NCBI GenBank assembly: GCA_050945815.1
Contig: JBMNTQ010000106.1
Location: 1 to 7,301 of the forward strand
Origin: JBMNTQ01 sp050945815
Lineage (GTDB): Bacteria > Bacillota > Clostridia > Christensenellales > JBMNTQ01
Direction: 5' to 3'
DNA: 7,301 nucleotides
This document shows positions 6,117 through 7,301 of the stretch, piece by piece (position 1 is the first letter of the stretch; every line of letters begins with the position of its first letter). The notes beneath the pieces were generated by a model. The model did no database searches. It worked only from the letters and a program-made list of their open reading frames with translations, and had not been told where the DNA came from. Position numbers and translations under genes: made by a program.

Positions 6117-6654
6117 TAGGGGCATATAGGGCAACAGGCCGCGAAGGAAGGGGGCTTTGGCGTTGCGGACGGAGGGATTGTAGGCAAGGCCCGGCCTGCG
6201 TCGCCGAATTTATCCATCATATCCAGTTAAAGTTGATCATATACAATTATATAGGAATCGTGGAAAAAAGGATTGGATCAGGCCGCTTATAACGCAACGG
6301 AAGGAGGGCTTGTACCCATTACGAGGGGACGCAACCTGTGCATCAAAGACGGATCGACAATAGCACAAAACCTAAATAATTTGGCTAAAAAAACAGCTTA
6401 CACTGATTGAAGTATGCATTTGTGTGCGATATGATAAATCCAATAGCAGAAATCCAAAACATTAAATTCATCCTGTCCTATGGGATTTTCATCTGATTCA
6501 ACTCGCTTCCTACAACTCTGAAATATCTGATTTTACACTCGTGCCAAACAAACAACATGAATAATGCTATCGTGCTTTTTCTGCGCCTGTTTTTGCGAAG
6601 GGGCATAAAACTGCCGGTTTCATTATAATACAAAAAACAGGAGGGAATGAAGAT
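6117..6654. other. Intergenic region of about 540 bases, possible gene remnants, no supported gene
   Basis: After the truncated recombinase the DNA shows no recognised gene. One plus-strand frame is open for 51 codons (6255-6407) without a usable start; it includes EGGLVPITRGRNLCIKDGS and I do not recognise it. An earlier short stretch in the same frame (6132-6227) has codon-like composition but no start. CAGGCCGC occurs at 6135-6142 and 6279-6286, each followed by a similar GAAGGA...GGGCTT stretch, which hints at an old partial repeat. From about 6360 the sequence turns AT-rich. Minus-strand frames here lack ribosome binding sites. No tRNA or strong terminator was seen. Confidence 0.5.
6624..6629 (+). 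promoter_or_regulatory. Candidate -10 box for the solute-binding lipoprotein gene
   Basis: TATAAT lies 25 bases upstream of the lipoprotein start codon. TTGCGA at 6593-6598 is the nearest -35-like hexamer, but the 25-base gap is too long for a standard promoter, so this would need an activator or is fortuitous. If used, the transcript would begin very close to the ribosome binding site AGGAGGG (6639-6645). Confidence 0.35.
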
Positions 6655-7301
6655 ATGAATAAGCATCTCAAGCTGGTGTTGGCGGTTGTATTGGCAGTGC
6701 TACTGCTCTTTGCCGCGGGCTGCGGATCGGGTGAGGAAACGACGCCCAGCGCAGAACCGCCGGGAGAATCTTCGGCGCCGGAGGAAAAGAGCGACGCCGG
6801 ATCCACGGGCGGACCTTATACCATAGGCATTTCCGTAGCGGATATGGATAACGCCCACTGGCTGCGCGTGGCCGAGGGCATCCGTTCCGAAGTACGCCCG
6901 GAAGACGAGTACATTGTCTATAACGCCGAACAGGATCCCGGGAAACAGGTCAGCCAGTTGGAGGACCTGATCGCGCAAGGGTGTGACCTGATTTTCTATA
7001 CCTGCGCGGACCGTATGGCGGTTTCCAAACCCCTGGAAAAATGCGTTGAGCTGGGTATCGTTTGTATCGCGATCGACGCGGCGCCCGACCAGCTCGATTT
7101 GCTGGACGCCTACATTACTACCGATAATTTCGAGTGCGGTGTGCAGCAGGCCAACACGCTGATCGAACTCTCCGGGGGGAATGCCAAAGTCGGTCTTTTG
7201 ACTTACTTTGAAAACAACGCCACCAAAACCAGAACCGAAGGATTTAAGGCAACTATTGAAAAAGTGCCCGGCATTGAGATCGTGAACGAAAACAACTGTA
7301 T
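6655..7301 (+). CDS. Solute-binding lipoprotein of an ABC importer, RbsB-like sugar-binding family (C-terminus outside window)
   Basis: The gene is open to the window edge and encodes at least 215 residues. It begins with a lipoprotein signal: MNKHLK, a hydrophobic core (7-19), and the lipobox AAGC with the lipidated Cys23. A flexible Glu/Pro/Ser-rich tether follows (about 24-53). The binding domain opens with YTIGISVADMDNAHW (55-69), then Q-D-P-G-K-Q-V-S-Q-L-E-D-L-I (93-106), CDLIFYT (110-116) and GIVCIAIDA (134-142). This is the order of the periplasmic-binding-protein-like I fold of ribose/galactose-type receptors. TRTEGF, near 190-195, matches the usual R-x-x-G-F segment. AGGAGGG lies nine bases before the ATG. 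In Gram-positive cells such a protein is lipid-anchored on the outer membrane face and passes its ligand to a permease and ATPase, expected downstream. The ligand cannot be read from the sequence. Synonymous codons ending in C are noticeably frequent compared with hisF. Confidence 0.9.
   Translation, partial: MNKHLKLVLAVVLAVLLLFAAGCGSGEETTPSAEPPGESSAPEEKSDAGSTGGPYTIGISVADMDNAHWLRVAEGIRSEVRPEDEYIVYNAEQDPGKQVSQLEDLIAQGCDLIFYTCADRMAVSKPLEKCVELGIVCIAIDAAPDQLDLLDAYITTDNFECGVQQANTLIELSGGNAKVGLLTYFENNATKTRTEGFKATIEKVPGIEIVNENNC

Noticed and set aside
6478..6806. Minus-strand open frames upstream of and across the lipoprotein gene
   Set aside because: They overlap the ribosome binding site and signal peptide of a clearly supported lipoprotein gene, have no recognisable motifs and lack their own ribosome binding sites.
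1..7301. CRISPR array, tRNA, rRNA or riboswitch
   Set aside because: No regularly spaced direct repeats, cloverleaf, rRNA signature or recognisable riboswitch core was seen on either strand by eye.

Overview
The window looks like chromosomal DNA of a Gram-positive Firmicute, most likely a Clostridia-type anaerobe of moderate G+C. The grounds are strong GGAGG-type ribosome binding sites on nearly every gene, a zinc class II fructose-bisphosphate aldolase, a short M29 aminopeptidase, a lipoprotein-anchored sugar-type binding protein, and a recombinase fragment of a kind I recall from Clostridia. I cannot place it to genus.

Layout. Positions 1-837 are the end of a histidine operon: the last codons of a gene that fits the HisH C-terminus, then complete hisF, closed by a hairpin terminator at 891-924. 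An untranslated interval with several inverted repeats (925-1160) separates this from the aldolase gene fba on the minus strand (2140 to 1211), which ends in a near-perfect terminator and has a good promoter at 2196-2224. Diverging from fba is a two-gene unit: a membrane-anchored GT2 glycosyltransferase of the GtrB/DPM1 type (2389-3345), overlapping by ATGA a peptidase family M29 aminopeptidase (3342-4457). NAD-type glyceraldehyde-3-phosphate dehydrogenase (gap, 4566-5576) follows with its own leader and terminator. Thus two central glycolytic enzymes flank an apparently unrelated lipid-sugar transferase/aminopeptidase pair.

From about 5600 the character changes to accessory DNA. A long hairpin (5686-5728) sits directly before the decayed N-terminal part of a tyrosine recombinase (5734-6116), which carries two single-base frameshifts in G runs and lacks the catalytic domain. 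About 540 bases without a convincing gene follow. The window ends inside a new gene for a lipoprotein solute-binding protein of an RbsB-like ABC importer (6655 to beyond 7301).

I found no CRISPR array, tRNA, rRNA or clearly novel multi-gene system. The most interesting signals are the recombinase relic with a hairpin that covers its ribosome binding site, the translationally coupled glycosyltransferase-aminopeptidase pair, and the structured but unassigned intergenic DNA at 925-1160 and 6117-6654.
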